A stretch of 64,000 bases of DNA, taken from positions 248,001 to 312,000 of the forward strand of contig BMTG01000009.1 of assembly GCA_014649555.1 (NCBI GenBank), read 5' to 3'. Positions 33,047-43,105 of this stretch are shown in pieces. The stretch is from Streptomyces globisporus. Lineage in GTDB: Bacteria; Actinomycetota; Actinomycetes; Streptomycetales; Streptomycetaceae. The notes under the pieces are model-generated. The model made no database searches. It was not told the origin of the DNA and was given only the letters and a program-made list of their open reading frames with translations. Made by a program: the position numbers and the translations under genes. Positions within the stretch are counted from its first letter, which is position 1. Every line of letters starts with the position of its first letter.

Positions 33047-35378
33047 GCGGCCTGATCGGCAGGCGGTTCACCGGGCGGCCCGTCGCCGAGCGGACCGCTG
33101 AGGCCACCGCGGCCGGGGCCGTGACCACCGGGACGGCCGACGCGGGCTTCGCGCCGAAGGGGGCCACCACGTCGCGTTCCTCGACCAGTTTGACGATGCG
33201 GATGTCGGGGGCGTCCAGGGCCGTCGGGAGCGCGTAGCCCGTCAGGTCGGGGTGGCGGATCAGGCCCTTCGCGGTGCGGAGGTTCTCCGTGAGGGCCGCG
33301 CCGATGCCCTGGGTGATGCCCGCCTCGATACGGATCGCCAGCTGGGACGGGTTCAGGACGCGGCCGACGTCCTGGGCGACCGCCATCTCGACCACGCGGA
33401 TCGAGCCGAGCTCGATGTCGACGTCGACCACCGCCCGTACCGCGCAGAACGCCAGGCCGACGAACGCGTCGCCCTGGCCCGCCTCGTCCAGCGGTTCCGT
33501 GGGGTGGGGGCGGCACTGGGCGGTGGCCCAGAGTTCCTTGCCGTCCATCGCCTCCGTGACGGTGGTGGAGAGCACCCCGTCGTACGAAGTGATCTTGCCG
33601 TCGGCGATCTGGAGCAGCTCCGTGGACATGCCGAACTTGTGGGCCAGCGGCTGGAGGAGCTGGGTGCGGACCATCTTCGCCGCCCGTTCCACCGCCCCGC
33701 CCGAGACCCAGGTGTGGCGGCCATGGGTGGCCGGGCCCGCGGGGGGCTGGTCGGTGTCCACCGCCGCTACGTGGACCTCTTCCACGCCCAGGGTCTCCTG
33801 GACGATCTGGCGGGCGAGGGTGGTGAAGCCCTGGCCCGTTTCGACCGCCGCGCAGATGACGGTGGCCACGCCGTCGTGGACCCGGACCGTGGCCGTCGAG
33901 ACCTCGTCCGTGCCCTCGGCGCCGAGCATGTGCACCATGCCCAGGCCGTAGCCCACGCCCCGGCGCACCGCCCCCGGCTCCCCCGCGCCCTCGGGGCCGC
34001 CCGGCAGCAGCCAGTCGTCCTCCGGGGCGTCCTTGGGGAGGGCGGGGAGGGGGAAGTCGCGTACGGCCTGGAGCAGTTCGGCGACCGGGGCCGGGCACGT
34101 CACCGTCTGGCCCGTGGGCAGGATGTCGCCCGTGGACAGCGTGTTGCGCAGGCGCAGTTCGGCCGGGTCGATGCCCAGCCTCGCGGCCAGCTTGTCCATC
34201 TGGCCCTCGTACGCCGCGCAGACCTGCATCGCGCCCTCGCCGCGCACATGGCCCGAGGGCGGGTTGTTCGTCCGGACCGCCCAGCCCTCGATGAAGGCGT
34301 GCGGGACGACGTACGGGCCGCAGGCGAACGCCACGGCGGCGGCCAGGGATTCGGAGGAGGCGTCGGCGTACGCGCCCGCGTCCAGGAGGATCTGGGCCTC
34401 CACCTTGACCAGCCGGCCCTCCGCGTCCGCGTGGTGGCGGTAGCGCAGGAGGGTGGGGTGGCGGTGGGTGTGGCCGAGGAAGGACTCCTCGCGGCTCGCG
34501 GCCAGCTTCACCGGGCAGCCCGTGCGCAGCGCCAGCAGGCCCAGCGGGATCTGGAAGCCCGGGTCCTCGCGGTCGCCGGTCGCACCGGGCACCCCGGTCA
34601 CGACGACCTTGACCCGGTCCGGCTCCAGGCCGAAGCAGGCCGCGATCAGGTCGCGGTCGGTGTGCGGGTCGGTGGAGGCGGTGTAGATCTCGACGCCGCC
34701 GTCGGGCCTCGGCACGGCGAGGCCGGCCTCCGCGCCGATCGGGGCCGGGTCCTGGCGGCCGATGCGGTACAGGCCCTCCACGACGACCTCGCCCGCCGCC
34801 TCCGCGTCGCCGTAGCGCAGCGGGATGTGGCGGATCAGGTTGCCGTCGGGGTGCAGCGGCTCCGCCTCGAACGCCTTCTCCGGGTCCGTGACCGGCTCCA
34901 GCACCTCGTACCGTACGGCGATGGCGGCGGCGGCCAGCCGAGCCGTGTCCGGGTGGTCCGCGGCGACCGCGGCGATCGCCTCGCCGTGGTGGCGGACCAG
35001 GTCGGAGGCGAACACCGGGCGGTCCACCACGTGGCGGCCGTAGTTGCTCTCCCCCGGCACGTCCTCGTGCGTGACGACCGCCCGCACCCCGGGCATCTCC
35101 TCGGCGCCCGAGGTGTCGATGGACAGGATCCGCGCGTGCGGGTGCGGGGAGCGCAGCACGGCCGCCCACAGCAGTCCCTCGGCCCAGAGATCGGCGGCGT
35201 ACGGGAAGGTGCCCTCGGTCTTCGCCCGGGCGTCGGCGGCCGGGAGCGACGAACCGAGGCCCATCCGGGGCTGCTCCAGGTCCTGGTCCGGGCCGCCGCC
35301 GGGTCCGCCGCTCAGCGCGTCGATCCTGGGCAGGCTGGTGCTGGTCGCGTTGGCCGCGGTGGCCGCGTCGCTGCTCAC
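33015..35378 (-). CDS. Xanthine dehydrogenase-family molybdopterin-binding subunit, divergent active site
   Basis: A 787-residue large subunit of the molybdenum hydroxylase family. The N-terminal Ald_Xan_dh domain runs from about residue 50 ([21 protein letters not shown]) and the molybdopterin domains follow ([54 protein letters not shown]). Canonical motifs look altered. GGGFGxK is replaced by [12 protein letters not shown] becomes VRGEGAMQ. The C-terminal GxGEP carrying the catalytic Glu reads [10 protein letters not shown]. It is therefore an XDH-like protein that may not hydroxylate its substrate normally. Last gene of a three-gene leftward operon. Confidence 0.88.
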   Translation of the reverse strand: MSSDAATAANATSTSLPRIDALSGGPGGGPDQDLEQPRMGLGSSLPAADARAKTEGTFPYAADLWAEGLLWAAVLRSPHPHARILSIDTSGAEEMPGVRAVVTHEDVPGESNYGRHVVDRPVFASDLVRHHGEAIAAVAADHPDTARLAAAAIAVRYEVLEPVTDPEKAFEAEPLHPDGNLIRHIPLRYGDAEAAGEVVVEGLYRIGRQDPAPIGAEAGLAVPRPDGGVEIYTASTDPHTDRDLIAACFGLEPDRVKVVVTGVPGATGDREDPGFQIPLGLLALRTGCPVKLAASREESFLGHTHRHPTLLRYRHHADAEGRLVKVEAQILLDAGAYADASSESLAAAVAFACGPYVVPHAFIEGWAVRTNNPPSGHVRGEGAMQVCAAYEGQMDKLAARLGIDPAELRLRNTLSTGDILPTGQTVTCPAPVAELLQAVRDFPLPALPKDAPEDDWLLPGGPEGAGEPGAVRRGVGYGLGMVHMLGAEGTDEVSTATVRVHDGVATVICAAVETGQGFTTLARQIVQETLGVEEVHVAAVDTDQPPAGPATHGRHTWVSGGAVERAAKMVRTQLLQPLAHKFGMSTELLQIADGKITSYDGVLSTTVTEAMDGKELWATAQCRPHPTEPLDEAGQGDAFVGLAFCAVRAVVDVDIELGSIRVVEMAVAQDVGRVLNPSQLAIRIEAGITQGIGAALTENLRTAKGLIRHPDLTGYALPTALDAPDIRIVKLVEERDVVAPFGAKPASAVPVVTAPAAVASAVRSATGRPVNRLPIRPQAAVATAPKG

Positions 35379-35454
35379 GCCGCCTCCTTGTCGATCACGT
35401 GGTGCTGCCGGTGTCGCGTGTGCCGCTGCTGTACGGCGGGGCCGCGGGCGTGCC

Positions 35455-37011
35455 TCACAGCGCCTCTCCCTCGTGCGGGTGGGGGCCCTGCTGCACGCCG
35501 CCGGCGCCCGGCTCGGCCTGGTGCGGGATCCGCGCCTCGTCCGGGGCCGCCGCCTCGGCGTTCGCCTCGCGGGCCGCGACGACGTCCGCCACCGCGTCGA
35601 GCACGCCCCGGTAGCCGGAACAGCGGCAGAGGTTGCCGCAGAGCGCCGCGCGGGTCTCCAGCTCGCTGGGGGCGTGGTTGCCCTCCAGCAGGTCGTGGAC
35701 GGTCATCGCCATGCCGGGGATGCAGAAGCCGCACTGGACGGCTCCGCAGGCGGACAGGGCGCGCTGGACGTCGGACGGTTCGCCGTCCACGGCCAGGCCC
35801 TCGACCGTCCGCACCTCGCTGCCCGCCGCCGTGGCCGCGGGGACCAGGCAGGAGGCGACCAGCCGGCCGTCGACCTGGACGTTGCACGCACCGCACTCGC
35901 CCTGCGAGCAGCCGTCCTTGGCCCCGGCCAGACCGAGGCGCTCGCGGAGCACGTAGAGCAGGGACTCACCGATCCAGGCGTCGCTGACCGGGCGGTCCAT
36001 GCCGTTCACATGGAGCAGGTAGGACGCGGCGGGGTGCTCGCTCGGTACGTCGGGGAGGGCGGAAGCCTGGTCGGCGGGGGCCTCGTCGGTGGGAGCGAGG
36101 GTGCCATCCGTGGGGGCGGCGGCTTCGGTCGTGGTGAGGTCGGTGTCCGACGGTGCCTCCGTCTCCGCCTCCCCATCCGGTTCCGCTTCGCCCGCCTCGG
36201 ACGCGTTCGCTTCGGCGTCCGGCTCGGCTTCGGGTGCCTCGGCCGGGGACTCCGCCGCCGGTTCCCCTTCCGGGGTCTCCTCCGGCGCCGGTACGGGGGC
36301 GGCCTCCGGTTCCGGTGTGGCCCAGGGGGCGGGCGCGCCGCCGGGCAGCGTGGCCGGGCGGGCGCTGTCCGCGTACCACTGCGGGGTGTGCGCCGACGCC
36401 AGGAACTCGCCCGATTCGTCCGGGAGGTCGCCGTCCGCGACCGGGATCGTCCACTGACCCGTGTGGCCGGAGTGACCCGTGTGGGCCGTGGCATCGGGCT
36501 CCCCCGCCGTCTCCGGGGCCGGTGCCGTCTCCCCCAGGGCCTCGGTGAAGTTCCACTGGGCCGTGGAGTGGGAGGTGTCCTGGTACGGGCCCTGGTAGCC
36601 GCTGGGTACGCCGCCCTGCTGGTTCGGGTCCGGCCACTGGATCGCCCCGGTCTCCTGCGCGGCGGCCTCGTACGCGGCGGCGGCCTCCTCGGCGCGCTGC
36701 TCGGCCTGCGCCTGCTGGGCCTGCGTCTGGATCACCCAGCTGCCCGTCGCCGCCGGGTCCAGACCGGCGGCCGGGGTCAGCGGAACGATCATCGGCGGGA
36801 CGTACCCGTGGCCGGGTGCGGCCAGCGGGATGTTCGCCAGGTCCTCCGGCGGCAGGTGGACGAAGGCCGTGGCGTCGGCCGCGGTGGCGTCGGCGTCGAA
36901 GCCGTCGCCCTGCGGGGTCGGCTCCCAGCCGCCGTAACGGGGGTCAGGGTCCTCGGAGTGCCCCTGTCCCTGCTGCCCGTACCGCTGGTGGGGGTTTTCC
37001 TCATTGCTCAC
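35455..37011 (-). CDS. [2Fe-2S] subunit of molybdenum hydroxylase with a giant acidic N-terminal extension
   Basis: A 518-residue protein whose C-terminal ~160 residues form a normal small subunit: a plant-type cluster site (CSQGECGAC with a fourth Cys in LVASC) and the second [2Fe-2S] domain (CGFC and CRCSGYRG). About 340 residues precede it, rich in Ala, Glu, Pro, Asp and Gln, with no fold evident apart from an Ala/Gln/Glu helical run ([26 protein letters not shown]). Normal subunits in this family are about 160 residues. The GTG at 37011 overlaps the FAD-subunit stop codon by 3 bp, so the long form is the one coupled to the operon. It was not possible to tell whether the extension binds a partner. 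Confidence 0.85.
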   Translation of the reverse strand: MSNEENPHQRYGQQGQGHSEDPDPRYGGWEPTPQGDGFDADATAADATAFVHLPPEDLANIPLAAPGHGYVPPMIVPLTPAAGLDPAATGSWVIQTQAQQAQAEQRAEEAAAAYEAAAQETGAIQWPDPNQQGGVPSGYQGPYQDTSHSTAQWNFTEALGETAPAPETAGEPDATAHTGHSGHTGQWTIPVADGDLPDESGEFLASAHTPQWYADSARPATLPGGAPAPWATPEPEAAPVPAPEETPEGEPAAESPAEAPEAEPDAEANASEAGEAEPDGEAETEAPSDTDLTTTEAAAPTDGTLAPTDEAPADQASALPDVPSEHPAASYLLHVNGMDRPVSDAWIGESLLYVLRERLGLAGAKDGCSQGECGACNVQVDGRLVASCLVPAATAAGSEVRTVEGLAVDGEPSDVQRALSACGAVQCGFCIPGMAMTVHDLLEGNHAPSELETRAALCGNLCRCSGYRGVLDAVADVVAAREANAEAAAPDEARIPHQAEPGAGGVQQGPHPHEGEAL

Positions 37012-37904
37012 GACAGTGCCCTCCCCAGCGCGCGTCGGGCGAGCGCGGCGACGGTGCGCCGCAGATGCAGGACGGCCGGGGACAGCGGCGGGGCCTCTGA
37101 TCCGTCGGCCGGTGGTGCGTGGTCCGGGATGCAGGCCGCTGCGACGTACTCGCCGAAGGCGGCCAGTGCGTCGGGGGCCAGGCCCCGATCGCCGTCCCAG
37201 TCGATCAGCGAGGCGATCCACTGCTCCGCCTCCAGCGGCCGCAGCGGCATCGGGGCGATGGCGCCGACCGCGCAGCGCACGCCCCGGCGGGCCGGGTCCA
37301 GGACGATGGCGACCGAGGCGGTGGCGCGGCCGGGGCCGGTGCGTCCGGTGGCCTTCAGGAAGACCTGCGGGGCGTGCAGCAGCGGTACGCGGACGAAGCC
37401 GATCAGCTCCGCGGGCTCCAGCAGTTCACGGCCGGCCAGCAGATGGGAGACGGGGATCTCGCGGCGGCCGCCCTCGGGGCCCGCGATGACGAGCTCGGCC
37501 TCCAGCGCGGCCAGCACCGGCAGGGCGTCGCCGGTGGGCGCGGAGGTGACGATGTTGCCGCCGAGCGTTCCGGCGTTCCGGATCTGGGGCGGGCCCGCGG
37601 CGCGGGCGGAGGCGGCGAGGGCGGGGATGAGGGCGGCGAAGTCCGGGCGCCCCATCCGGGCGTGGGTGAGTCCGGCGCCCAGGAGGGCGTGGCCGTCCTG
37701 GTAGTGCCAGCCGCGCAGCTCGCTGATCCGGCCGAGGCCGACCAGCCCCGAGGGGCGCAGCAGCCCCTTGTTGACGGCTGCCATCAGGTCCGTGCCCCCG
37801 GCAACCGGAACGGCTGCGGGCATGGCGCCGAGAGCCGCCACGGCCTCGTCCAACGAGGTCGGCAGCGTCACCGACTGCATCGCCTGCGGTGCGTGCGTGG
37901 TCAA
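37008..37904 (-). CDS. FAD-binding subunit of molybdenum hydroxylase (CoxM/XdhB-like)
   Basis: A 298-residue flavoprotein subunit. Signatures are AVPVAGGTDLMAAVNKG near residue 37 and RNAGTLGGNIVTSAPTGDALPVL near residue 103, which bind FAD; the C-terminal CO dehydrogenase flavoprotein domain follows (VFLKATGRTGPGRATASVAIVL). It would pass electrons from the [2Fe-2S] subunit to an acceptor. The TTG at 37904 is preferred because of the GAAGGGG site 8 bp upstream; the ATG at 37880 is the alternative. First gene of the operon; the upstream 323-bp gap must hold the promoter. Confidence 0.85.
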   Translation of the reverse strand: MTTHAPQAMQSVTLPTSLDEAVAALGAMPAAVPVAGGTDLMAAVNKGLLRPSGLVGLGRISELRGWHYQDGHALLGAGLTHARMGRPDFAALIPALAASARAAGPPQIRNAGTLGGNIVTSAPTGDALPVLAALEAELVIAGPEGGRREIPVSHLLAGRELLEPAELIGFVRVPLLHAPQVFLKATGRTGPGRATASVAIVLDPARRGVRCAVGAIAPMPLRPLEAEQWIASLIDWDGDRGLAPDALAAFGEYVAAACIPDHAPPADGSEAPPLSPAVLHLRRTVAALARRALGRALS

Positions 37905-38227
37905 CCCAGCTGCCCCTTCCCGGTGTCCCGGCGCTCTGGCCTGTTCCGCCGTACGGTACGTGTTCACAGCCCGGACGTGGCAACTCTGGCACATCTTCCG
38001 ATCGGACCGGAGCGAGGGTCCGCGAAGGACGGTTCCGTCCCTGACCTGCGGGATGTTCCGGTTTCGCATGTCTTCGGCGGGGAAGGTGAATTGCCACTCT
38101 TCAGCGAGGCTTGTACGACTTATGCCGTTCGTTCCCTCGGTTCGTTCCACGTCGGCGGGCGGTCCCGGACGCGCGTCGGCCGCAGCGGTCCCGGAGGACC
38201 GCTGCGGCCGACGGAGGCCATGAGGGG
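37905..38227. promoter_or_regulatory. Promoter region of the molybdenum-hydroxylase operon
   Basis: This 323-bp gap has no gene. On the minus strand TTGCCA and TACCGT lie near 37950-37985 with a 19-bp spacer, a weak promoter candidate. The hexosaminidase terminator occupies the right end. Confidence 0.35.
38175..38212 (-). terminator. Strong hairpin terminator of the hexosaminidase operon
   Basis: A perfect 17-bp GC-rich stem with a 4-nt loop, 16 bp past the hexosaminidase stop codon. Confidence 0.85.
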
Positions 38228-39940
38228 TCACACCACCGGAGGCTCCCCCTCCAGCGGGCGGCCGAGGATGCCGGGGCGCTGCTGGCGGGGGTACGGGCCG
38301 GCCGGCGGGCGGTAGTCGACGCCGAGGGCGTCGAGGCGGGCGTAGTGGGCTGCCCGCATCCGGGCGTCGAAGGCGGCGAAGTCCCGGTCGGCCGGGGCGG
38401 GCAGGGCGGACCAGGCGACCTCGGCGAAGGCGGCGAGGCGCGGGAAGACCTGGTAGTCGACGCGGGCCCGGTTCTGCATGACCTCGGTCCACACGTTGGC
38501 CTGGGTGCCGAGAATGTGACGGGCCGCCTCCTCGCTCAGGCCCGGCGGGACGGGCTCGAAGCGGTAGACGTTCTCCAGGGTCCGTACGTACCCGATGGGC
38601 ATCGGCTCGACGGGGCCGCCGTCCTGACGGTGGTCCAGATACACCTGCTGCTCGGGGCACATGACGACGTCGTGCCCGGCCTCGGCGGCCGCGATGCCGC
38701 CGCCGTAACCCCGCCAGGATGAGACCGCCGCCCCTTCGGCGAGGCCGCCCTCCAGGATCTCGTCCCAGCCGATGAGGCGGCGGCCCCGGGCGGTGAGCCA
38801 GGCGTCGAAGTGGCGGATGAACCAGGACTGGAGGCCGTCCTCGTCCTTGACGCCGAGTTCGGCGATCCGGGCCTGGGCGAGCGGGGACTCCTTCCACTGG
38901 TCCTTGGGGCACTCGTCGCCGCCCATGTGGACGAAGGGCGAGGTCTCGGAGGGGAAGAGCTCCAGCACCTCTTCCAGGACGCCTTCGAAGAAGCGGAGGG
39001 TGTCGTCGGTGGGGGCGAGGACGTTCGGGTTGACGCCCCAGGTGTCCCAGACGGAGAGGGCGGTGGTGTCGATGACGTCGGTGTTGCCCAGCTCGGGGTA
39101 GGCGCTGATCGCGGCCTGCGAGTGGCCCGGGATGTCGATCTCGGGGACGACCCGGATGTGCCGCTCGGCGGCGTAGGCGACGATCTCGCGGATGTCGTCC
39201 TGGGTGTAGAAGCCGCCGTAGGGGGTCTCGTCCCACAGTTCGGAGGCGCGGTGGCCGTATTTGGTGCGCGAGCGCCAGGAGCCGACCTCGGTGAGGCGCG
39301 GGTAGCGCTTGATCTCGATGCGCCAGCCCTGGTCGTCGGTGAGGTGGAAGTGGAAGACGTTCAGCTTGTGGGCGGCCAGCAGGTCCAGGTAGCGCAGGAC
39401 GTCGTCCTTGGGCAGGAAGTGCCGGCAGACGTCGAGCATCATGCCGCGCCAGCCGAAGCGGGGTTCGTCCTCGACGACGACCGGCGGGACCTCCCAGGTG
39501 CGGCCGGGGGCGAGGGGGGCGCGGCGGAAGGCGTCCGGGCCGAGGAGCTGACGGAGGGTCTGGGCGCCCCGGAAGACGCCTGCCGCGGTGCCGCCCGTGA
39601 GGCGTACGGCGTTCGCCTCGACGGCCAGGCGGTAGCCCTCGGGGGCGAGCGACTCGTCGAGCTCCAGCACGATGCCCTGGCCGGTGGAGCCCCGCCCGGA
39701 GCCGTCGCCCGCGCTCGTGCCGGTGCCGTCGCCCTCCGGGAGGGGCAGTCCGGTGGGCGGGCCGAGGGTGGCGCGCAGCCAGCGGGCGACTCCTTCGGTG
39801 CCCGGTCCGGCCGTCAGCGGGGTCCGGTAGCCGAGCGGGTAGGGCCCGGCGGCGGCCGCGCTCAGGGTGCGCGGGGCCGGGATCAGACCGAGGGCCGAGG
39901 CGTCCACGGTGCCCGGGGAGAGGGAGTTCTCGGGTGTCAT
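38228..39940 (-). CDS. Beta-N-acetylhexosaminidase, GH20 family
   Basis: A 570-residue glycoside hydrolase family 20 enzyme that releases N-acetylglucosamine or N-acetylgalactosamine from chitin fragments or glycans. The N-terminal GH20b domain precedes a TIM barrel that starts FGWRGMMLDVCRHFLPKDDVLRYLD near residue 155. The catalytic Asp-Glu pair is in HMGGDECPKDQW, near residue 335, and the substrate-stacking Trp-rich ends (SWRGYGGGIAAAEAGHDVVMCP) are intact. No signal peptide is visible, so it may act inside the cell on sugars imported by the adjacent ABC system. It starts 4 bp after the permease gene and is the last gene of that operon. Confidence 0.94.
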   Translation of the reverse strand: MTPENSLSPGTVDASALGLIPAPRTLSAAAAGPYPLGYRTPLTAGPGTEGVARWLRATLGPPTGLPLPEGDGTGTSAGDGSGRGSTGQGIVLELDESLAPEGYRLAVEANAVRLTGGTAAGVFRGAQTLRQLLGPDAFRRAPLAPGRTWEVPPVVVEDEPRFGWRGMMLDVCRHFLPKDDVLRYLDLLAAHKLNVFHFHLTDDQGWRIEIKRYPRLTEVGSWRSRTKYGHRASELWDETPYGGFYTQDDIREIVAYAAERHIRVVPEIDIPGHSQAAISAYPELGNTDVIDTTALSVWDTWGVNPNVLAPTDDTLRFFEGVLEEVLELFPSETSPFVHMGGDECPKDQWKESPLAQARIAELGVKDEDGLQSWFIRHFDAWLTARGRRLIGWDEILEGGLAEGAAVSSWRGYGGGIAAAEAGHDVVMCPEQQVYLDHRQDGGPVEPMPIGYVRTLENVYRFEPVPPGLSEEAARHILGTQANVWTEVMQNRARVDYQVFPRLAAFAEVAWSALPAPADRDFAAFDARMRAAHYARLDALGVDYRPPAGPYPRQQRPGILGRPLEGEPPVV

Positions 39941-39944
39941 GACG

Positions 39945-40793
39945 TCAGTCCTTAACCGCTCCGCCCAGTCCGGAGACGAGGCGTCGCTGTACGAGTACGA
40001 AGAAGACCAGTACGGGGATGGTCATCACCGTCGAGGCTGCCATGATCCCTCCCCAGTCGTTCTCGTCCGGCTTGAAGAAGACCAGCAGCGCCATCGGCAG
40101 CGTCGACTGGGAGGTGTCGCTGATGATGAACGACTTCGCGAACAGGAAGTCGTTCCAGGTGGTGATGAAGGAGAAGACACTCGTCGCGACCAGGCCGGGG
40201 AAGACCAGCGGGAAGAGGATCTGCCAGAGGAACCGCGTACGGCTGGCGCCGTCGATGTAGGCGGCCTCCTCCAGGGCCTCGGGGACGGCCTTGACGAAGC
40301 CGCGCAGCATCCAGATGGCGAACGGCAGCGAGAAGGCGAGGTGGGGCAGGATCAGCGAACCGAGCGTGTTCAGCTGGCCGAAGTCCCGCATCAGGAAGAA
40401 CAGCGGGATGGTCAGCGCCTCCACCGGCACCATCTGCGCGACCAGGAACATGATCAGCAGGGTGGTGCGGAACTTGAAGCGGAAGCGGGTCACGGCGGTG
40501 GCGGCCAGGAAGGCGACCAGCGCCGAGAGGATGACGACGGTGCCCGCCACCAGCAGGCTGTTGAGGAAGTAGCGGCCGAAGTCCTGCTGTTCGAAGACCC
40601 GGCGGAACGAGTCGAGCGAGGGGGCCAGCGTCCAGGGGCGGGCGTCGGTGGACTGGATCTCCCCGGCCGGTTTGAAGGCGGAGAGCACCATCCAGTACAG
40701 CGGGAAGGCCACCGCGACGGCGATGAGCAGGGCGGCGGCCTCGGCCATCAGCCTGCCGGGCCGCTTGACGCGCAGCAGCGTGCGTGCGCTCAC
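39945..40793 (-). CDS. Sugar ABC transporter permease (MalG/DasC-like)
   Basis: A 282-residue permease with about six helices. The EAA loop is EALEEAAYIDGASRTRFLWQILFPLVFPGL, near residues 170-200. Typical carbohydrate-permease features include FPLYWMVLSAFKP in the first helix and TTWNDFLFAKSFIISD. The GTG at 40793 overlaps the upstream permease stop codon. With the other permease, the binding protein and the hexosaminidase it forms an oligosaccharide uptake and cleavage unit. The ATPase is not encoded here; a shared MsiK-type ATPase elsewhere in the genome is likely. Confidence 0.92.
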   Translation of the reverse strand: MSARTLLRVKRPGRLMAEAAALLIAVAVAFPLYWMVLSAFKPAGEIQSTDARPWTLAPSLDSFRRVFEQQDFGRYFLNSLLVAGTVVILSALVAFLAATAVTRFRFKFRTTLLIMFLVAQMVPVEALTIPLFFLMRDFGQLNTLGSLILPHLAFSLPFAIWMLRGFVKAVPEALEEAAYIDGASRTRFLWQILFPLVFPGLVATSVFSFITTWNDFLFAKSFIISDTSQSTLPMALLVFFKPDENDWGGIMAASTVMTIPVLVFFVLVQRRLVSGLGGAVKD

Positions 40794-41776
40794 AGTTCCT
40801 CCCCCTGGCGCCTCACCAGGCGCAGATAGACCAGCGTGACGGCCAGCAGGATCACCAGCATCACGACGCCGATCGCCGATCCGAGGCTGTACTGCGAGGA
40901 CGCGAACGCCTTCTGGTACGCGTACACGTTGAGCACCAGGTTCTGGCCGGCGATGCCGCCGCCGTTGGTCATGACGTAGATCTGGGTGAAGACCTTGAAG
41001 TCCCAGATGATCGACTGGATGGTGACGACGATCAGGATGGGCTTGAGCATCGGCGCCATGATGGTGCGCCAGATCCGCCACTGGGACGCGCCGTCCAGCG
41101 AGGCGGCCTCCAGCACCTCGGCGGGGATGGCCCGGATGCCCGCGTAGACGGTGACCATCACGAACGGGAACGAGCACCACAGGACTTCGAGGAGCACCAG
41201 CGCGAAGGCGCTGTAGCGGCCGTACGTCCAGGAGAAGTCGCCGAGGCCCAGCACCTTGTTGACCGGCCCGAAGTCGGGGTCGAAGAGGAAGACCCAGACC
41301 GTGGAGCCGGTGATCGCGGGGGTCGCCCAGGCGCCGAGCGCGGCCATCATCAGCGCCAGCCGGGGCAGGGCGCGGATGCGGGTGAGCAGGACGGCGAGCG
41401 CGCAGCCGACGGCCAGGGTGGAGACCACGCAGGCCGCGGCGAACAGCACGGTGGCGAGGAGGACCTGCCAGAACTGGCTGTCGTTGAAGAGCGTCGTGTA
41501 GTTGCCGAACCCCTGGAAGGTGGTGGGTTCGCCGCCGCTGACCTGGGCCTGGGTGTACTCCAGGAACGAGATCAGGCCGAGCTGGTAGATCGGGTAGACC
41601 AGCAGTCCGGCGAGCAGGACGAGGGCGGGCAGGAGGTAGAGCCACGGGGTCCAGCCGGAGTGCCCCTTGGGGGACACGGACCGGCCGCGCCGGGGCGGGC
41701 GGGCGGCCGGGGTGGCGCCGACCGCCCCGGCCGCGCCCGCGGACGGGGCCTTGAGCTCAGAGGTGTGCGTGGTCAT
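40790..41776 (-). CDS. Sugar ABC transporter permease (MalF/DasB-like)
   Basis: A 328-residue permease with a polar N-terminus and about six helices, starting near GWTPWLYLLPALVLLAGLLVYP. The ATPase-contact loop is IPAEVLEAASLDGASQWRIWRTIMAPMLKPILIV, near residues 220-255. It pairs with the second permease to form the channel. The start ATG at 41776 lies 2 bp downstream of the binding-protein stop codon. Family and position agree; the ligand is best guessed as N-acetylglucosamine oligomers from the hexosaminidase neighbour. Confidence 0.92.
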   Translation of the reverse strand: MTTHTSELKAPSAGAAGAVGATPAARPPRRGRSVSPKGHSGWTPWLYLLPALVLLAGLLVYPIYQLGLISFLEYTQAQVSGGEPTTFQGFGNYTTLFNDSQFWQVLLATVLFAAACVVSTLAVGCALAVLLTRIRALPRLALMMAALGAWATPAITGSTVWVFLFDPDFGPVNKVLGLGDFSWTYGRYSAFALVLLEVLWCSFPFVMVTVYAGIRAIPAEVLEAASLDGASQWRIWRTIMAPMLKPILIVVTIQSIIWDFKVFTQIYVMTNGGGIAGQNLVLNVYAYQKAFASSQYSLGSAIGVVMLVILLAVTLVYLRLVRRQGEEL

Positions 41777-41778
41777 CG

Positions 41779-43083
41779 TCAGCCGGCTTCGGTGAAGGCC
41801 GTGTCCATCTTCTTCGCCGCGTCGTCCGAGGCCTTCGCCACGTCCTTACGGCCGGCGACGATCTCCTGGAACATCGTCGGCAGGACCAGCGAGGCGTCGA
41901 TCTGGCCCCAGGCGGGCGAAGCGGGGACGAACTTGGCGCCCGCGCCGAGGGTCTCGACGAACGGGGCGACGAAGGGCTCCTTCTTCGCGGCGTTGTCCAG
42001 GACGTCGGTGTAGGTGGGCAGGAAGCCCATCGCGTCGAACATCTCGGCCTGGGTCTTCTTGCCGGACAGCGACTTCATCAGGTCGACGGCGAGGGTGCGG
42101 TGCGAACTGCTCTTGAGGACGCCGAGGTTGTTTCCGCCCGCGAAGGCCGGGGCGATGGAGTTCTCCGCGACGCCGGGCAGCGGGACGACGGCGTACTTGC
42201 CCTTGACCGCGCCCGCCTCGACGGCCGCGTGGCTGAAGTCGCCGCCGATCGCCATGGCGGCCTTGCCGGAGGCGAAGGCGGTGACGGTGGCGTTGCCGCC
42301 CATGGAGGCGCACTTGGCGGCCGGACAGTTGTCGTCGCCGAAGAGGGAGGTGTACGCCTCGATGCCCTTGCGGGACTTCTCGCTGTTGATGCCGGAGGTG
42401 AACTTCCCGTCGGTCTCGCCCGCGAGTTCGCCGCCGTTGGCCCAGATGAAGGGCATCGCGCCGTAGGTGTACGCGCCGCCGACCGCGAGTCCGTAGAGGT
42501 CGGGCTTCGCCTTGCGGATCTTCTTGGCGGTGGAGATCAGTTCGGCCTGGGACTTGGGGGGATCGATGCCGAGGTCCTTGAAGACATCGGTGCGGTAGTA
42601 AAGGGCCCGGACGCCGACGAAGAAGGGCGCGCCGTAGACCTTGCCGTCCACGGTGACGGACTGCTTGGCGATCGGGTCGGTGTCCTTGGCCTCGTCCCAG
42701 GCGCCGAACTCCTCGGTGACGTCGGCGAGTCCGCCGTCCTTGACGTATCCGGCGGTGTCGCTGTTGCCGTACTCGATCAGGTCCGGTGCGCTCTTGGGGT
42801 CGTTGAAGGCCGCCTTGATGCGCTGCGCCCGGGTGTCGACGGGTATGTACTCGACCTCGACCTTCGCGCCCTTGTGGGCCTTCTCGAAGTCGGCGACGGC
42901 CGCGTCGACGACCTTCTCCTTGGGCTTGTTGCCGACCTCCTGGAAGAGCCAGACACGGAGCGTGCCGCTCTTGTCGTCACCCTTCGCACTGGTGTCGGAG
43001 GTCTGCGGCGCACAGGCGGTGGCGGTGAGGCCGGCCAGCACAAGCGCCGCGACGGGGGCGGCAATTCGGGCAGAAAGCTTCAT
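41779..43083 (-). CDS. Sugar ABC transporter substrate-binding lipoprotein (DasA-like)
   Basis: A 434-residue extracellular solute-binding protein (family 1). The signal peptide MKLSARIAAPVAALVLAGLTATAC ends in a lipobox, so the protein is lipid-anchored outside the membrane. The mature part has TLRVWLFQEVGNKPKEKVVDAAVADFEK near residue 40, plus LIEYGNSDTAGYV and MPFIWANGGELAG in the ligand cleft. It is the first gene of the four-gene operon. A near-consensus DasR site lies about 95 bp upstream and a palindrome about 25 bp upstream of its start, suggesting control by aminosugar availability. Confidence 0.92.
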   Translation of the reverse strand: MKLSARIAAPVAALVLAGLTATACAPQTSDTSAKGDDKSGTLRVWLFQEVGNKPKEKVVDAAVADFEKAHKGAKVEVEYIPVDTRAQRIKAAFNDPKSAPDLIEYGNSDTAGYVKDGGLADVTEEFGAWDEAKDTDPIAKQSVTVDGKVYGAPFFVGVRALYYRTDVFKDLGIDPPKSQAELISTAKKIRKAKPDLYGLAVGGAYTYGAMPFIWANGGELAGETDGKFTSGINSEKSRKGIEAYTSLFGDDNCPAAKCASMGGNATVTAFASGKAAMAIGGDFSHAAVEAGAVKGKYAVVPLPGVAENSIAPAFAGGNNLGVLKSSSHRTLAVDLMKSLSGKKTQAEMFDAMGFLPTYTDVLDNAAKKEPFVAPFVETLGAGAKFVPASPAWGQIDASLVLPTMFQEIVAGRKDVAKASDDAAKKMDTAFTEAG

Positions 43084-43105
43084 CCGGAACCCCTACCGGT
43101 CAATC

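Noticed and set aside
33252-35987. A 911-codon antisense frame over the molybdenum-hydroxylase genes
   Set aside because: Same cause: codon-bias shadow with low-complexity translation.
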